Origin: Candidatus Omnitrophota bacterium
GTDB taxonomy: Bacteria > Omnitrophota > Gorgyraeia > Zapsychrales > Zapsychraceae
NCBI GenBank assembly: GCA_021108075.1
Contig: JAIORP010000003.1
Coordinates: 1-37,796, forward strand
Direction: 5' to 3'
Length of the DNA stretch: 37,796 bases
The notes beneath the pieces are model-generated. The model was given only the letters and a program-made list of their open reading frames with translations. It did not search any database and was not told the origin of the DNA. The translations under genes were made by a program, and so were the position numbers. Of the stretch, positions 33,601-37,796 are shown piece after piece. How positions within the stretch are numbered: position 1 is the first letter of the stretch; each line of letters begins with the position of its first letter.

Positions 33601-34811
33601 TGTTCCATGGACTGATACGCCAATTCACCGCGGGTCATGTCTTGTGTGGTCAGCAAGGCGCGATCCATGGCCGGTCCGATCAGCTCAGCCCCGCCGGAGA
33701 AATATTTACGCGGGATCACCCGTTGTGTGCGCGGATCATACTCTTCCTTAATAAAGTTAAAAACGCCTTTTTTAAAGGCCGCCAGATATTGCTCATAAAT
33801 TTTCTCTTTCACTTCCTTGTCTTTGATATCAACCCCGCCGACCTTGTTCTTCCCGACATACACCTGTGCCAACACCGGCGTGTGGCCGGACATCACAGAA
33901 GCCTTTAATTTGCGTTTGTACCAGGTGGCCAATATGAGGGAATGATAAATCTGACGCAATTGAACAAAATTTTTCCCTTTATTGATCTCTTTTTCGATCT
34001 CAGGGATGACAATATCACGTAAAATATCATTGGACAGGGATTCGTTCGCCTTGCCCCTCTCTGTCATATTCAATGTCTTCATGCCCAAGTGATCCAAAGA
34101 CTTTTCTTGAGCGCGGGCTTCGGCCAAATAATCGTACTCGGTTAACACCTTCAGATTGCAATCAACGATCAGGGCCGTATCTGCGTTCTCATAAACTTCG
34201 GCAAACTCAGGGACAATCCAAACTTTGTTAAATGTGCTGACCGCGATCTCCATCGTGCCATAAGCTTCATAAGCTTTTTGATAAACACGTTCCCAAAATA
34301 TTTCCCCTAACTCATTTTCAGGATAAATCAGGGAAGACGCTACTTGTTTCAATAAATAATCCTGTGCCAACAGGTCCCGCCCCATCTCGGTCTGGCCAAA
34401 ACCAGACGGAATGATCCGATCTTTCTCGTACGGGGAAAGGTTCACCCACATGTCTTGTTCAGGCACAGTTAAGGCGGCTAAGAAATACTTAATCAGTTTG
34501 GACGATTCGTCTGACAGAGCGTTGTCTTTTAGTCCGGTCTGGCCGACATCAACGATAAAATCAAAATGAAACGGGTTATCCGGGTAGACTTTTAGACCCT
34601 TGACGATCGTCGGTTTAAACTCAGGGCTCAACTCCACCATGGCGCCTAAAGGCGGCAGGCCCAGGTTGTTCATGGCCGGGACCGGAATGATCGCTGTCTG
34701 GGCATAGGATAACTGCACCGCCCACGGGCCGATAAGGTTCGTGATGAACGCAATCGTAACGATCAAACAAGCGAGTTTATTTTTTTTCCTGTTTTCTTTT
34801 GGGTTAAACAT
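18654..34811 (-). CDS. Giant multidomain protein, Omnitrophota type
   Basis: The single uninterrupted frame encodes 5,385 residues. In order: signal or anchor (about 14-38, S-Y-A-Q); conserved N-terminal domain (to about 375); mixed domains (425-735); GHKL ATPase-like region (820-1095); helical region (1100-1530); about five propeller-like modules (1540-3490); second GHKL domain (3625-3770); HEXXH peptidase-like domain (4100-4215); a papain/transglutaminase-fold-like region (about 4440-4555) without visible Cys/His; two GNAT-like repeats (4616-5045); and a conserved tail (5309-5370). D-[QRE]-A-M-[LM] linkers mark boundaries. ATG 34811 lacks a Shine-Dalgarno. It lies between phoR and pstS. Large size and these ends are what I associate with Omnitrophota giant proteins; no function is known. 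A surface, host-interaction or proteostasis role is conjecture. Confidence 0.9.
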   Translation of the reverse strand: MFNPKENRKKNKLACLIVTIAFITNLIGPWAVQLSYAQTAIIPVPAMNNLGLPPLGAMVELSPEFKPTIVKGLKVYPDNPFHFDFIVDVGQTGLKDNALSDESSKLIKYFLAALTVPEQDMWVNLSPYEKDRIIPSGFGQTEMGRDLLAQDYLLKQVASSLIYPENELGEIFWERVYQKAYEAYGTMEIAVSTFNKVWIVPEFAEVYENADTALIVDCNLKVLTEYDYLAEARAQEKSLDHLGMKTLNMTERGKANESLSNDILRDIVIPEIEKEINKGKNFVQLRQIYHSLILATWYKRKLKASVMSGHTPVLAQVYVGKNKVGGVDIKDKEVKEKIYEQYLAAFKKGVFNFIKEEYDPRTQRVIPRKYFSGGAELIGPAMDRALLTTQDMTRGELAYQSMEQAVMVKADITRTDDIQEDGASDEAMLGLLNPSRVLKAFQRKKSLTYPPAELARQWQFTGEHDPEQFTYVIKTGDIHRLFSELEYFQKQVHSYSVSTVSNDFLRTYSGQSFGVIMDVDPVDVLFVLRQMRWDIGVTDKNEQSLNTFIQRHLKEDQRQQAQDSNYQPNVLYNAYNSPDPVDLTPSDITQETEQRSDRSRTVTDPTAAGTAQLEGKFAENNELIIRNSARFNPKGFLFIAREGENFNETVDEFLNINFGRPILEKIKARQLPVVIVAEEGGDLQTAREIFSNRFPEFAETSSGKFVYQRQEQAAGSDQMLQEDIDLNRFFASQTIDRAMLGDWKESIFGFLSRKNRTPLKDSPVTFNQGTAIPLEYYAPYRRLYRAKGKGQKKLDVLSVLNNPAEMKRRVRTSFSNIKPQKLDFLIERQSSSIEQSILELVSNASDALTGRRAPIGRFGFGALQMLAFVLDENNPALANGAHVVVDTAAEAGQGRRMVFFKGNDGQIYFETQAIRKPEKGTKVAIQFPQGLPGTLKNSIQEHLRQRLNLFTKMKVALNGEVLNTLERYQYLNGHDVGYEVADQSVDIQVKDYEISVEDFGEGMSDDVIFNKYLIPRLGQNQAFEQTEEEIARDVHIFFKESQYGLEAKTSRVVFQVSGVNIQETTIEGYNLPEEMIIQLPASTLLTTSRDTIEIDDSTHTAVKALADKIMKARYSQQQRNSLINGLVRAMVLADEKNGRTKVSRSLVDTVKDVLLKSLLDLDAPVLPNQPEYHEILSSADTIFLEPELMYKLTPEQIPGSQEISGFKKGTFKKAFFVPFKKDSNLTYLPLGPYLLFNKDVYDKNYNKPLPLNFRLNFYVGYGPRQPTKGRILTLEEAAELEKVSIISLLEEHKNLSAVIPEQQMQWLDRYLEEQPRQRPRLQELLATVDTFVAALPNAVRDQIDTEQWKEILPFNDAVKSRLEELIARPQIIMKANNQFLQRHMTFFLNREHPERLERYLSNLFIANGLANLADPDILHATLSTIDAKALRFLDREAFEKIIEVFDGKNLEAYEEAFLTVNQGLPHVEDEGVNRLITRWLRVYDLDPERAKRFRQKMERVFNRQAPIRKKATLDQAHRLQAQPQMPQETFDVIDKDTAGNVFGFSRYTGVNFKGLPVIVSQKQDHEIIFYTYDRLTKEKTVIAEYFTRRSWTIKDVQWAGIVNEDNQHVFVVSDANRTGIIGVDFEEPDLGKRIELLKSVPFNEIGQEVKQKISVLKDAIPGKVLVALLGDFEVSFLELDQETGGTKVLKRSKIDAGLGQMNADFYDTGVIIDGKRLVTLKREAISNFYFFDEGTRQFMPYKQMSTFVQKGKIGERPYPVQSEGGEKRLLSFSRGKILVSRLFPKNQKKITTKSSAFETPAVDAFFQVEGLNDSQGNPVVVAYHQQRQQATIFSVDLKKMTFNKIGELPLGQIRKLPANLSLPLHSVEYIADDNMLLFNTGYGAMLFDLERHVRETERRKSLVARGVDVLSDERRFPDEVRTATARQMDDDTYLHSTVLSDQAGRRVMLVNSSDKTKGRQSVYEWDTQTGSFALKDTLSARVYGDTTVATGIQKDGRDIFFTISHREWGSRIKTFSFDRVSGRIHENFIDDKVLPRTNFNKIVKTDLGTEQRPVFIAQREDGLFFQVFSVDENGVIQGDIRLRNSGDRELEASNPMLSYHDYGRGKFMIDQKKSVDIFEYLPKDGSVHFLSSAPKQEEHEDLPMMPVKGASKEMYLSIDRQGRVVSLDVAVSIDQQGRVVSPDVAVGRLFGNLSESVFQTQVGFSSQGDLITVRPEFRLLNDFVTAKGDPVYSVSNFEKVHIFSVNLEDGSIHLIKEIDLVTTELFKQIEQKVASPVKHVEYDKQTKKIFITLPNGVLGIDLNAYLVDIKPKPVEPVLQRKIMAPNKFPERVAKMIKPDDGKTQYFRPTGLVDNLGEQLFIKSELNGPTLIHSYNVREKRFSWRGELTTDVGSTARWTGHSTPQGRAVFSSLSDEGKTVRFHFYDIVNSTEQDHQLFSPEPSFGRISDVIPTALGDEKRPIFAIINKQAVQLIQLDLEQKTITPVSDKFLDRRSGNEIKNITSTALSVQGDPVFIINRGSWEQYVRWNSEKKKIEFLRNVRRPGLDPLTASVPLTADGRSGKIVVALNNGFLAVLPTKEAEIFGEDFRPGDRLDEDFYLVPYIHSRPYKRILNLVALDGLVDSSGHPMFAAFTRENRLLIFSVDPGIGGKIKILKNYFSGVQGNEDQRDIHFSPQTGLLSIGSGSGLALLDLNKTFEAPQVRTLETTRRSLSATTRLPDRAVKSFLQEEDESVFMQPTRVTTSQGEQVFLKDHLGGETEVYAFDSRSKTSRRVGEILGRLENTKWTGLKDQQGRAIFTSGISPSVLRVHYFDLEKGTEVFYKDFKPDTSFGLFEDIVPTNFGTDDQPIFAIRNRDTVQLVQLNLADGTLTAVSDPLRDSGEAITDITASHLVKNGNPIFILNHQIKDQYVLWDRANQKLELLKTASRLNASAFTKVIPVSPNGLSNRVVTSTSSGWIMTLSKSEDDMMLDSYEPGSILDTGFYASPELSQEKYGQVIHMNALNGLFDDKGNPIFSAFTLRNVMLLFSINMATNKITILKRYMLRDLFGTVPEGLKGARVKWDIQFDPETGLLQFGSSGGISILDLNAALRPKDLEPKAEPGDLQPPEAGRFDLREAFAQVSDHHIDQPSLLLESDVLVRTVKTIKENIEFSQTTQFVTPQGEQVFIEKIVNQPAVVYAFHPRTKQVREVGPLSGDSARTFWLGDMDARGNPVFISTKKTNAVSFQYFDMKEGKVTATKEFVLEDQDHPALFVQKTSMGSESRPIYAVVTAVGLEFVQLDISARQITKHGDTLDAKDRGDPGNLIQGFSEVRSTNVDFNFMLDRDKSFESYRFMYDTGEFQPGDKNGKDAPLHDTPIIRSRTDLDEPLSVSVTRDGRIEAIIGSQAFDDSDKTYGRVRNIIPLKGLIDANKNPVFLIIDVNGLVGFISVSNEAKITDLKAFQFDQVKNEFGRLGQYWKRDAQYNPLTGLLSLSSDEGIVVFDIKSALTKQSRDELKEARVGARADAATPAWVPPQRRSGFEALDQRDDDLSGLPAAVRNIVRFLKEEDIDFIEEEEPDERPANWQVSNQLKAPLSLAMINFIFEYYAKEIDANPNMTMDDLVALLEENKDVELQDYVDTMISAIAGQDKTQHAWIREMIQNARDATRTERELGRLAKETGRVDIRNFTYQGQWVYSIRDPGGMSFWKLLRYYFPLDQSSKDFLKDTGNLGQGNYTLFADFDQIFIRTSTGDGTVHELTIEPNAEFGPVITRWEQWQGEYKGSEIRKIKKVKDSDPQLESLFIQDAMEHYTGAIQSPATRRSRGEDVLDRDMEIRYKGETYSEQIDITSSRFLGDNWGTLSVGRGQEIFRRRVIQDEIFVKDPDAKELKLVPEWLLADFERYGALHIGISKNILLNIPRTGYSQEHKFLQRLQVAVLHQMLRTVLEDSWEQPGEIFGMPPEYFGDMRVVDEPHARKIAELMAAGKYNEISQEMLAPYLSSPVRFFELMSHVLFDNKSGEETSLFEIREAMLEEAEIREAREGLKGRKKTTFKDIFKGLTPTGSLASFIKDVAGDRVFETKQIGGKLEVERRAIKEEKPFNVLEHITPEAKLRFDYISHLMIKTVADYGQTDMPPLNYFYQENQVEAHTVGHRVIEWNLYQLGQMVNELERLAQDPQQIKESLRKDENSPVWRMMEVVLHEPGHLDRWHKPGGHTHHHQEQVDEGFASNMGKFIDVVLNQFDLTEELTRSPEYMKRYLSSVDQAMLGELAAIREYLPRQFEITRRLNTLISDPRTNELIYKDNKRIKFSSFAVAVELLSKFSDQNPDLAGDVELALEILSLDPEQAAVILYGMDALVLKRFSYIQTKEWTTRLRMKRFQLSVSADATLATIWQQYENQARTEEERLWWRGIRGSVSPRGQSLSPVRQPVNFDVFRNEPGSFTSLTDRKFTDVIIPWFLTERNQDLNEDQYLQIERFAALLSRIAPFRGDMESTSHLYDLRVQLETKSEFPYLAYDAAYHAVRILREAGFQAGLVKRQHPRDPQQVYYYAQVSLLNNDFIVDLVADQHEIAQDADPSRLIFRPTFHDLGIVVIPTALVEQDAYRDRLPFYATWDIVEDQSEGALPGHVDRAQLTTDQAMLSDWSKSDFIAKGRDHRVSFKLYSQLSRSEKEKYADIIEGLRGERFLEDADGEDEDAFVVVLTSREKGTERQHESVLGLQAFDLPAKWQMTQVRAQGIDVVPEWFQSNIGRLLRDKTYRYLQEQGVHIFDILVIKQTQGTQVFHTKEIERLREQGVVFNEGDILFHDGSPDQLKTVSIHLKDYQPTPWSHRTEIAVIFDAQNKMFIDQSTRNDWSKSDFMERGTGHQLSFKLFSQLSDAEQQRYAQAIQALTETGRVGDIDGQNQDAFIAVITAEDEWGRQQEQVLGMQGFTVPANAVAGSLAAQGVDVIAGWRQANIARLLRAKMYHHLRDQGINDVRLSVILDQATQQFHKREIARLRQQGVIFNDFDIRYRPGYGQDSISHVRVRLGTYSPEDWSAMDQMPVVFDQDNKVAVQLETVDYASLTDEWRQTIISASMTDLKELDVSIAQAVRIQDKRVFGKNPFTGAVILGYPASDVLWFLRRGTANAIEENELRYPEGQQWVHQGTPDFLGESQEAQDLLDLWGDSIHAVQNLMNAVRKNLPLDFHSEPAILPQRMEMFAALTKELLSNDDFEAVEYLEKALDPTLIVFLLGVKKAGYFLFNGDRTIISRILKTKATRDQGIRSIINPWNEDMTRDSLILYRPVDVVENLKTLKQKGWLERLMREDVSFLFDKIDQMDRAMMPGTKADASVERDNVGGIDFNPQNLELRTGGEFVPINVPDIDIKSFDNPAFTGFTPVIMEIVPVTSFPMLLGTVTSEKPDQLSKVFR
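18702..18887 (-). other. Giant protein: conserved C-terminal tail
   Basis: Residues about 5309-5370. G-G-I-D-F-N-P-Q-N-L-E-L leads to F-T-G-F-T-P-V-I-M-E-I-x-P-V-T and ends P-M-L-L-G. I know similar tails on other Omnitrophota large proteins. The position and conservation suggest a sorting or secretion signal, which is inference. Confidence 0.6.
19677..20966 (-). other. Giant protein: tandem GNAT-like repeats
   Basis: Two consecutive homologous units of about 210 residues start D-W-S-K-S-D-F (4616 and 4826). Each has a D-A-F-x-x-V strand, V-L-G-x-Q-x-F, then G-x-D-V-x-x-x-W-x-x-x-N-I-x-R-L-L-R-x-K. That last part resembles the acetyl-CoA loop and helix of GNAT acetyltransferases, with the usual Q/R-x-x-G-x-G/A altered. 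Activity is doubtful; a fold match is moderately likely. Confidence 0.5.
22167..22514 (-). other. Giant protein: HEXXH metallopeptidase-like domain
   Basis: Residues about 4100-4215. H-E-P-G-H at 4177-4181 is followed by a His-rich loop (G-G-H-T-H-H-H) and V-D-E-G-F-A with E at 4201. The layout HEXXH-x19-E fits a gluzincin-type zinc site. Helical context on both sides supports this. Pro in the HEXXH helix is uncommon. Confidence 0.6.
23502..23940 (-). other. Giant protein: second GHKL ATPase-like domain
   Basis: Residues about 3625-3770. The motifs are in canonical order: N-box E-M-I-Q-N-A-R-D-A (3636-3644), G1 R-D-P-G-G-M-S (about 3678) and a glycine-rich lid G-N-L-G-Q-G-N (about 3706). G1 is D-P-G-G-M rather than D-x-G-x-G-M, so nucleotide binding is likely but not certain. 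Confidence 0.68.
24342..30194 (-). other. Giant protein: five propeller-like modules
   Basis: Residues about 1540-3490. Strand-rich units of about 390-415 residues each end in a similar segment, L-x-x-x-x-x-x-G-x-x-x-x-D-L, near residues 1888, 2305, 2693, 3087 and 3485. Units 3-5 are clearly homologous: Q-G-E-Q-V-F-I/L, then G-x-P-I-F/Y-A-I/V, then the D-P-x-T-G-L-L ending. Each could form one multi-bladed propeller. Confidence 0.7.
28256..28345. repeat. 45-bp exact-length tandem duplication
   Basis: Two 45-bp units (28256-28300 and 28301-28345) differ at two positions only. They add 15 in-frame residues (S-I-D-x-Q-G-R-V-V-S-x-D-V-A-V) inside the second propeller module. That module is longer than the others. 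The near-identity says the duplication is recent. Confidence 0.95.
31527..32354 (-). other. Giant protein: first GHKL ATPase-like domain
   Basis: Residues about 820-1095. The N-box E-L-V-S-N-A-S-D-A lies at 839-847 and is followed at once by I-G-R-F-G-F-G-A-L (G2-like) and later K-G-T-K-V (G3-like). The G1 box E-D-F-G-E-G-M appears only near 998, after these. In Hsp90, MutL and histidine kinases G1 comes between N-box and G2. All the motifs are present but in a different order. Confidence 0.65.
33690..34811 (-). other. Giant protein: signal and N-terminal family domain
   Basis: Residues 1-375. A basic start and a hydrophobic stretch end at a signal-peptidase-like S-Y-A-Q. The domain contains F-H-F-D-F-I-V-D-x-G, L-I-V-D-C-N-L-K-V and L-R-Q-I-Y-H-S-L-I-L-A-x-W-Y-K, then I-P-R-K-Y-F-S-G-G. 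I recognise this as a recurrent N-terminal module of large exported Omnitrophota proteins. Its biochemical role is unknown. Confidence 0.65.
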
Positions 34812-34875
34812 TCTTTTTGTTATTTTTGTTTTTTAGAATGAATGGAGTGATGACTAATAGTAATATGTATAAATA

Positions 34876-34979
34876 ATACTAATTCTATTAAATAATAACC
34901 AAACTCAATTCTGCTTTTCTCAACGATTTAGCGAGAATATCAGAATTAAAATAGAACAATTTATTAATGGATTTGGTAT
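34876..34979 (+). repeat. 104-bp palindromic intergenic element, copy 4
   Basis: The ends are ATACTAATTCTATTAAA and TTTATTAATGGATTTGGTAT. Between CTGCTTTTC and AGAATTAA lies the same 22-bp-longer centre as in copy 3. It sits in the 265-bp AT-rich spacer between phoR and the giant gene. I saw no Pho box in that spacer. Confidence 0.86.
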
Positions 34980-35076
34980 AAGTATGTATTAAAATTTATA
35001 AAATTTCAAATAAATTTATTAATTGTTATAAATCTATGTATATATATAACTTAAATGGCGGGAAAAAATCAGAAAA

Positions 35077-36858
35077 CTACGTGGCAAGCTTTAAAGTAAA
35101 GGTAAACGTGCTCCCATGGTCAAGTTGGCTCTCAACATGAATGTCCCCACCATGGATCTGAACAATGTGTTTAGCAATCGACAGGCCTAATCCTGTCCCC
35201 CCCAATTTGCGCGATCGGGCTTTATCAACGCGGTAAAAACGCTCAAAAACGCGTAAAAGATCTTTTTCTGGAATACCGATCCCTTCATCCACCACACTGA
35301 TCTGGAGGACGCCTTGCTCAGGCAAAACAGAAACCTTGACAGTGACAGTCCCATTCTTCTTATTATATTTGACGGCATTTTCAATTAAGTTAATAAGAAC
35401 CTGGCCGATGCCGCCCTCATCCCCCATAATATTCGGAATAATTTTGGGTAAGAGCACTTTAATTTTCACCTGTTGATGCTTAGCCTGTTCGCGCATACCC
35501 TTAACAACACGATTGATAACATCCCGGACAGAAATGGGTGTCGATTCTATCTCCGCTTTGCCCGATTCAATTTTAGATAAATTTAATAAATCTTCAACCA
35601 ATTGGGCCAAACGATTAGCGTCTTCATGAATAATTTTCATAAAGTCTCTGGCATGTTCGCCATCGTCCAGAGCTCCATCCAATAATGTTTCAGCAAAGCC
35701 TTTAATATTTGTAATCGGCGTCCTCAACTCATGGGAAACATTGGCGACAAAGTCCCGGCGGATATTTTCCAAACGCCTGAGTTCTGTAATATCATGGAAA
35801 ACAACAACAGCACCATCATGAATATCCTGTCGAATGACCGGGGCTGCATGGACGAGTAATGTCTTTGATACCGGTGGAAGAATTTTTAATTCCCTGGATT
35901 CAATTCCTTTTTGTGAACGAATGACCAAATCCGCGATATCTTGAATCTCTATATTCCGGATGACCTCTAAAGGGTTTTTGTCCAGGGGATCTTCCTCAAC
36001 GCGCAATATCTTTTTCAGGGCGCTGTTCATTAAAATAATTTTCCCATTCTGATCGATGACCATAACCCCGTCGAGCATACTCAGTAAAATGGCTTCGAAA
36101 CGGGACTTGTTTGAAATGATTTCATCGATGCGCTCCTTTATTTGTTCTGACATATGATTAATCGCGTCTCCGAGTTCTTCCAATTCGTCATTGGATGAAA
36201 TATTGATTCGCCGGGAATAATCTCCCCGTGAGATCGATAGGGCAATATCCGCCACTTTCCGAACTGGTCTTGCGATAACAATAGAAAAAAGAAACCCGAT
36301 CAAAGAAGCGAGTAAGAAAGCGCTGAAAACAGCCCATACAAGTGTTTTATTTAACTGTTGAGAAATAAGATCTATCTCCGATAACGGGATCGCCAGGCGA
36401 ACAATGATATTGTTCTCCGGATTATCAAAAAAATACGCCATGTACAGCATATCGGTTTGAATCGTTGTGCTGAACCGCCGTGATTCGCCTAAACCTTTCC
36501 TTAGGGCCTCTTGAACCTCTGGCCGGAACAAATGATTGTCCATTTTGTTCAAGTCGTTGATCAACACTTCTGAATCACCGAGGACAATCCCCTGTTCATC
36601 AATAAAAGTTACGCGTAGTCCTAAAAATTGACTGACCTTATCCGCCATCTTATCATAGGCGTATAAAAGATTAACTTGATTGCTTTGCTGATCAATATAC
36701 CCGCCAACCAACAATATTTCCCGTGATAATCTTTCGCGGATCCGGCGATAAATATTTTGGGTAAAATGTTCTTTGAGGTGAATGAATACGACAGAGAGGA
36801 TTACGGCAGAAACAAGGGTGACAAGAATTGTAATCTTGAATTTGATTGGTAGCCGCAC
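35077..36858 (-). CDS. phoR: Phosphate sensor histidine kinase PhoR
   Basis: The product has 593 residues. The first membrane helix is about 7-25, then a periplasmic sensor region, a second helix about 173-195, HAMP (V-A-R-P-V-R-K-V, about 195-250) and PAS (about 250-355, D-G-V-M-V-I-D-Q-N-G). HisKA follows with H near 376 in V-S-H-E-L-R-T-P, then HATPase_c with N-L-I-E-N-A-V-K-Y-N, D-E-G-I-G-I-P and G-G-T-G-L-G-L-S. The phosphorylated His passes phosphate to PhoB. GTG 36858 is the start (AGGA at good spacing). The large periplasmic domain, absent in E. coli PhoR, is usual in other phyla. The assignment as PhoR rests on domain order and on phoB and pst next to it. Confidence 0.92.
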   Translation of the reverse strand: MRLPIKFKITILVTLVSAVILSVVFIHLKEHFTQNIYRRIRERLSREILLVGGYIDQQSNQVNLLYAYDKMADKVSQFLGLRVTFIDEQGIVLGDSEVLINDLNKMDNHLFRPEVQEALRKGLGESRRFSTTIQTDMLYMAYFFDNPENNIIVRLAIPLSEIDLISQQLNKTLVWAVFSAFLLASLIGFLFSIVIARPVRKVADIALSISRGDYSRRINISSNDELEELGDAINHMSEQIKERIDEIISNKSRFEAILLSMLDGVMVIDQNGKIILMNSALKKILRVEEDPLDKNPLEVIRNIEIQDIADLVIRSQKGIESRELKILPPVSKTLLVHAAPVIRQDIHDGAVVVFHDITELRRLENIRRDFVANVSHELRTPITNIKGFAETLLDGALDDGEHARDFMKIIHEDANRLAQLVEDLLNLSKIESGKAEIESTPISVRDVINRVVKGMREQAKHQQVKIKVLLPKIIPNIMGDEGGIGQVLINLIENAVKYNKKNGTVTVKVSVLPEQGVLQISVVDEGIGIPEKDLLRVFERFYRVDKARSRKLGGTGLGLSIAKHIVQIHGGDIHVESQLDHGSTFTFTLKLAT

Positions 36859-36944
36859 ATTATGTCCTTTGATTGAAAAACAGCAAATCGTCTCTTCGCA
36901 CAGAGAAACGGCAGATCAACGTCGCAACACGTTCCAATAAAAAT

Positions 36945-37631
36945 TTATTCTTCCACGACGCGGTAACCATGTCCACGGACAGTTTCAATATACTGACTAT
37001 ACGACCCAATCTTTTGCCGGACACGTTTAATATGTGTGTCCACTGTTCGAGTGGTTACGTCTGCCCCGAGTTCCCACACTTCATCGAGCAAACGCTCACG
37101 GGACTGTACGCGCCCGACTCTTTCGATCAGTGTTTTTAACAGCTTAAATTCCATGGCGGTCAACTTGATTTCTTTATTCTTCAATGTGATTTTATGCCGT
37201 GGAATATCAATCACAAGATCTTTATACGCCAGTATTTCTTTATCCAAATTTTGATTTTGTCCGCGTCTTAAGACGGCTTTAACCCGCAAAACCAGTTCGC
37301 GGGGACTAAAAGGTTTCACGATATAATCATCGGCACCCAGCTCAAAGCCGATGATGCGGTCAATTTCTTCCCCTTTTGCCGTTAACATAAGCACAGGGAT
37401 GTTCATCCATTTCTTATGCTGTTTGATCCGTTTACACACTTCAAACCCGTCTATTTCCGGCAGCATAATATCAAGAATGATGAGATCAATTGAATACTCT
37501 TTCAAAATATCAAAAGCGTCTTCGCCCATTGTTGACACGATGCATTGAAAACCCGCCTTCTCCAGATTGTATTTCACCAATTTCGATATGTGGGCGTCAT
37601 CTTCAACCATTAAAATCATCTTGTTCGCCAT
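36945..37631 (-). CDS. phoB: Phosphate response regulator PhoB
   Basis: The 228-residue OmpR/PhoB-family regulator has a receiver (1-120) with acidic pocket E10-D11-D12, phosphoacceptor D54 in I-I-L-D-I-M-L-P, T in L-T-A-K-G and K in V-K-P-F-S-P-R-E-L. The winged-helix domain (about 130-228) carries L-T-A-M-E-F-K-L-L, T-R-T-V-D-T-H-I-K-R-V-R-Q-K-I and V-R-G-H-G-Y-R. GGAG lies 8 nt before ATG 37631. The gap to phoR is 86 bp, so the two are co-transcribed. Its expected target is the Pho box at 18274-18294. Confidence 0.94.
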   Translation of the reverse strand: MANKMILMVEDDAHISKLVKYNLEKAGFQCIVSTMGEDAFDILKEYSIDLIILDIMLPEIDGFEVCKRIKQHKKWMNIPVLMLTAKGEEIDRIIGFELGADDYIVKPFSPRELVLRVKAVLRRGQNQNLDKEILAYKDLVIDIPRHKITLKNKEIKLTAMEFKLLKTLIERVGRVQSRERLLDEVWELGADVTTRTVDTHIKRVRQKIGSYSQYIETVRGHGYRVVEE

Positions 37632-37744
37632 ATTCTATTGTCTCCATATAGGTTACTATCTTACCTGTTTCAAGACCAAACAAGGATCGCACGATGCGCT
37701 TTCATGGCTTATCGCGGAATATTTTGTCGGAATCCAAGCAAATA

Positions 37745-37796
37745 ATACCAATTCCATTAAATAATGACCAAAACCAATTCTGCTTTTCAGAATTAA
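37745..37796 (+). repeat. 82/104-bp element, copy 5, cut by window end
   Basis: The left 52 bp of the element are present (ATACCAATTCCATTAAATA, then AATTCTGCTTTTCAGAATT). The centre is that of the 82-bp class. The rest lies outside the window. It is upstream of phoB, so its hairpin may fall within the phoB leader or promoter region. Confidence 0.85.

Noticed and set aside
18667..33908. Dozens of 60-136-residue frames antisense or out of frame within the giant gene
   Set aside because: They lack ribosome sites, have low-complexity shadow composition and overlap a continuous coding frame with clear domains.
34812..35076. Pho box in front of the giant gene
   Set aside because: No pair of GTCA-like half-sites at 11-bp spacing is visible; the spacer holds the 104-bp repeat and AT-rich sequence only.
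1..37796. tRNA, rRNA, CRISPR array
   Set aside because: I found no cloverleaf-like block with a CCA or T-loop signature, no rRNA core sequence and no regularly spaced direct repeats.

Overview
The window looks like a chromosomal segment of a Gram-negative bacterium of the Omnitrophota (candidate phylum OP3, PVC superphylum). The strongest sign is the 5,385-residue protein that fills 43% of the window. Its N-terminal domain, its recurring D-x-A-M-L linkers and its C-terminal G-G-I-D-F-N ... P-V-T ... L-L-G tail are, as I recall them, typical of Omnitrophota giant proteins. That assignment rests on recognition, not on a search. All intact genes lie on the minus strand. The only plus-strand gene remnant is a transposase fragment at the left edge.

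Layout from left to right (the genes read right to left). 1-991: an IS110-type transposase remnant and a nearly empty spacer. 992-3722: a two-gene envelope operon (TPR-like exported protein, AsmA-like protein) behind a cyclic-di-GMP-I riboswitch with its own intrinsic terminator. 3847-6137: a PEBP-family protein, a stand-alone cyclic-nucleotide-binding domain and an exported protein of unknown role. 6210-7595: a decaying carotenoid locus with an intact lycopene cyclase next to a wrecked phytoene desaturase (crtI) and another broken reading frame. 7797-11272: an McsA-like zinc/UVR protein and an [FeFe]-hydrogenase maturation operon (regulator, hydG, hydE). The operon has no hydF and no hydrogenase here, and its HydG lacks one of the usual C-terminal cluster cysteines. 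11756-13325: a YdcF-like (DUF218) protein and an inositol-monophosphatase-family enzyme. 13599-37631: a complete phosphate module reading phoB, phoR, the giant gene, pstS, pstC, pstA, pstB, phoU.

How the genes work together. PhoR and PhoB sense and signal phosphate limitation. A PhoB-type box (two GTCAC half-sites 11 bp apart) sits directly upstream of pstS, and PstSCAB with PhoU imports phosphate and feeds back on PhoR. The giant gene sits inside this array, between phoR and pstS. It has an N-terminal signal or anchor, two GHKL-type ATPase domains (the first with its motifs in an unusual order), about five successive 390-residue beta-propeller-like modules, an HEXXH metallopeptidase-like domain and a tandem GNAT-like pair. 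This combination of domains and its place in a Pho locus are the main candidate for something undescribed.

A second layer is non-coding. At least five copies of an 82/104-bp palindromic intergenic element occur, plus a 61-bp relative with similar ends. Two very long composite intrinsic terminators, and possibly a third, end genes. Hairpin leaders or spacers lie before the hydrogenase regulator and between pstS and pstC. I saw no tRNA, rRNA or CRISPR array.
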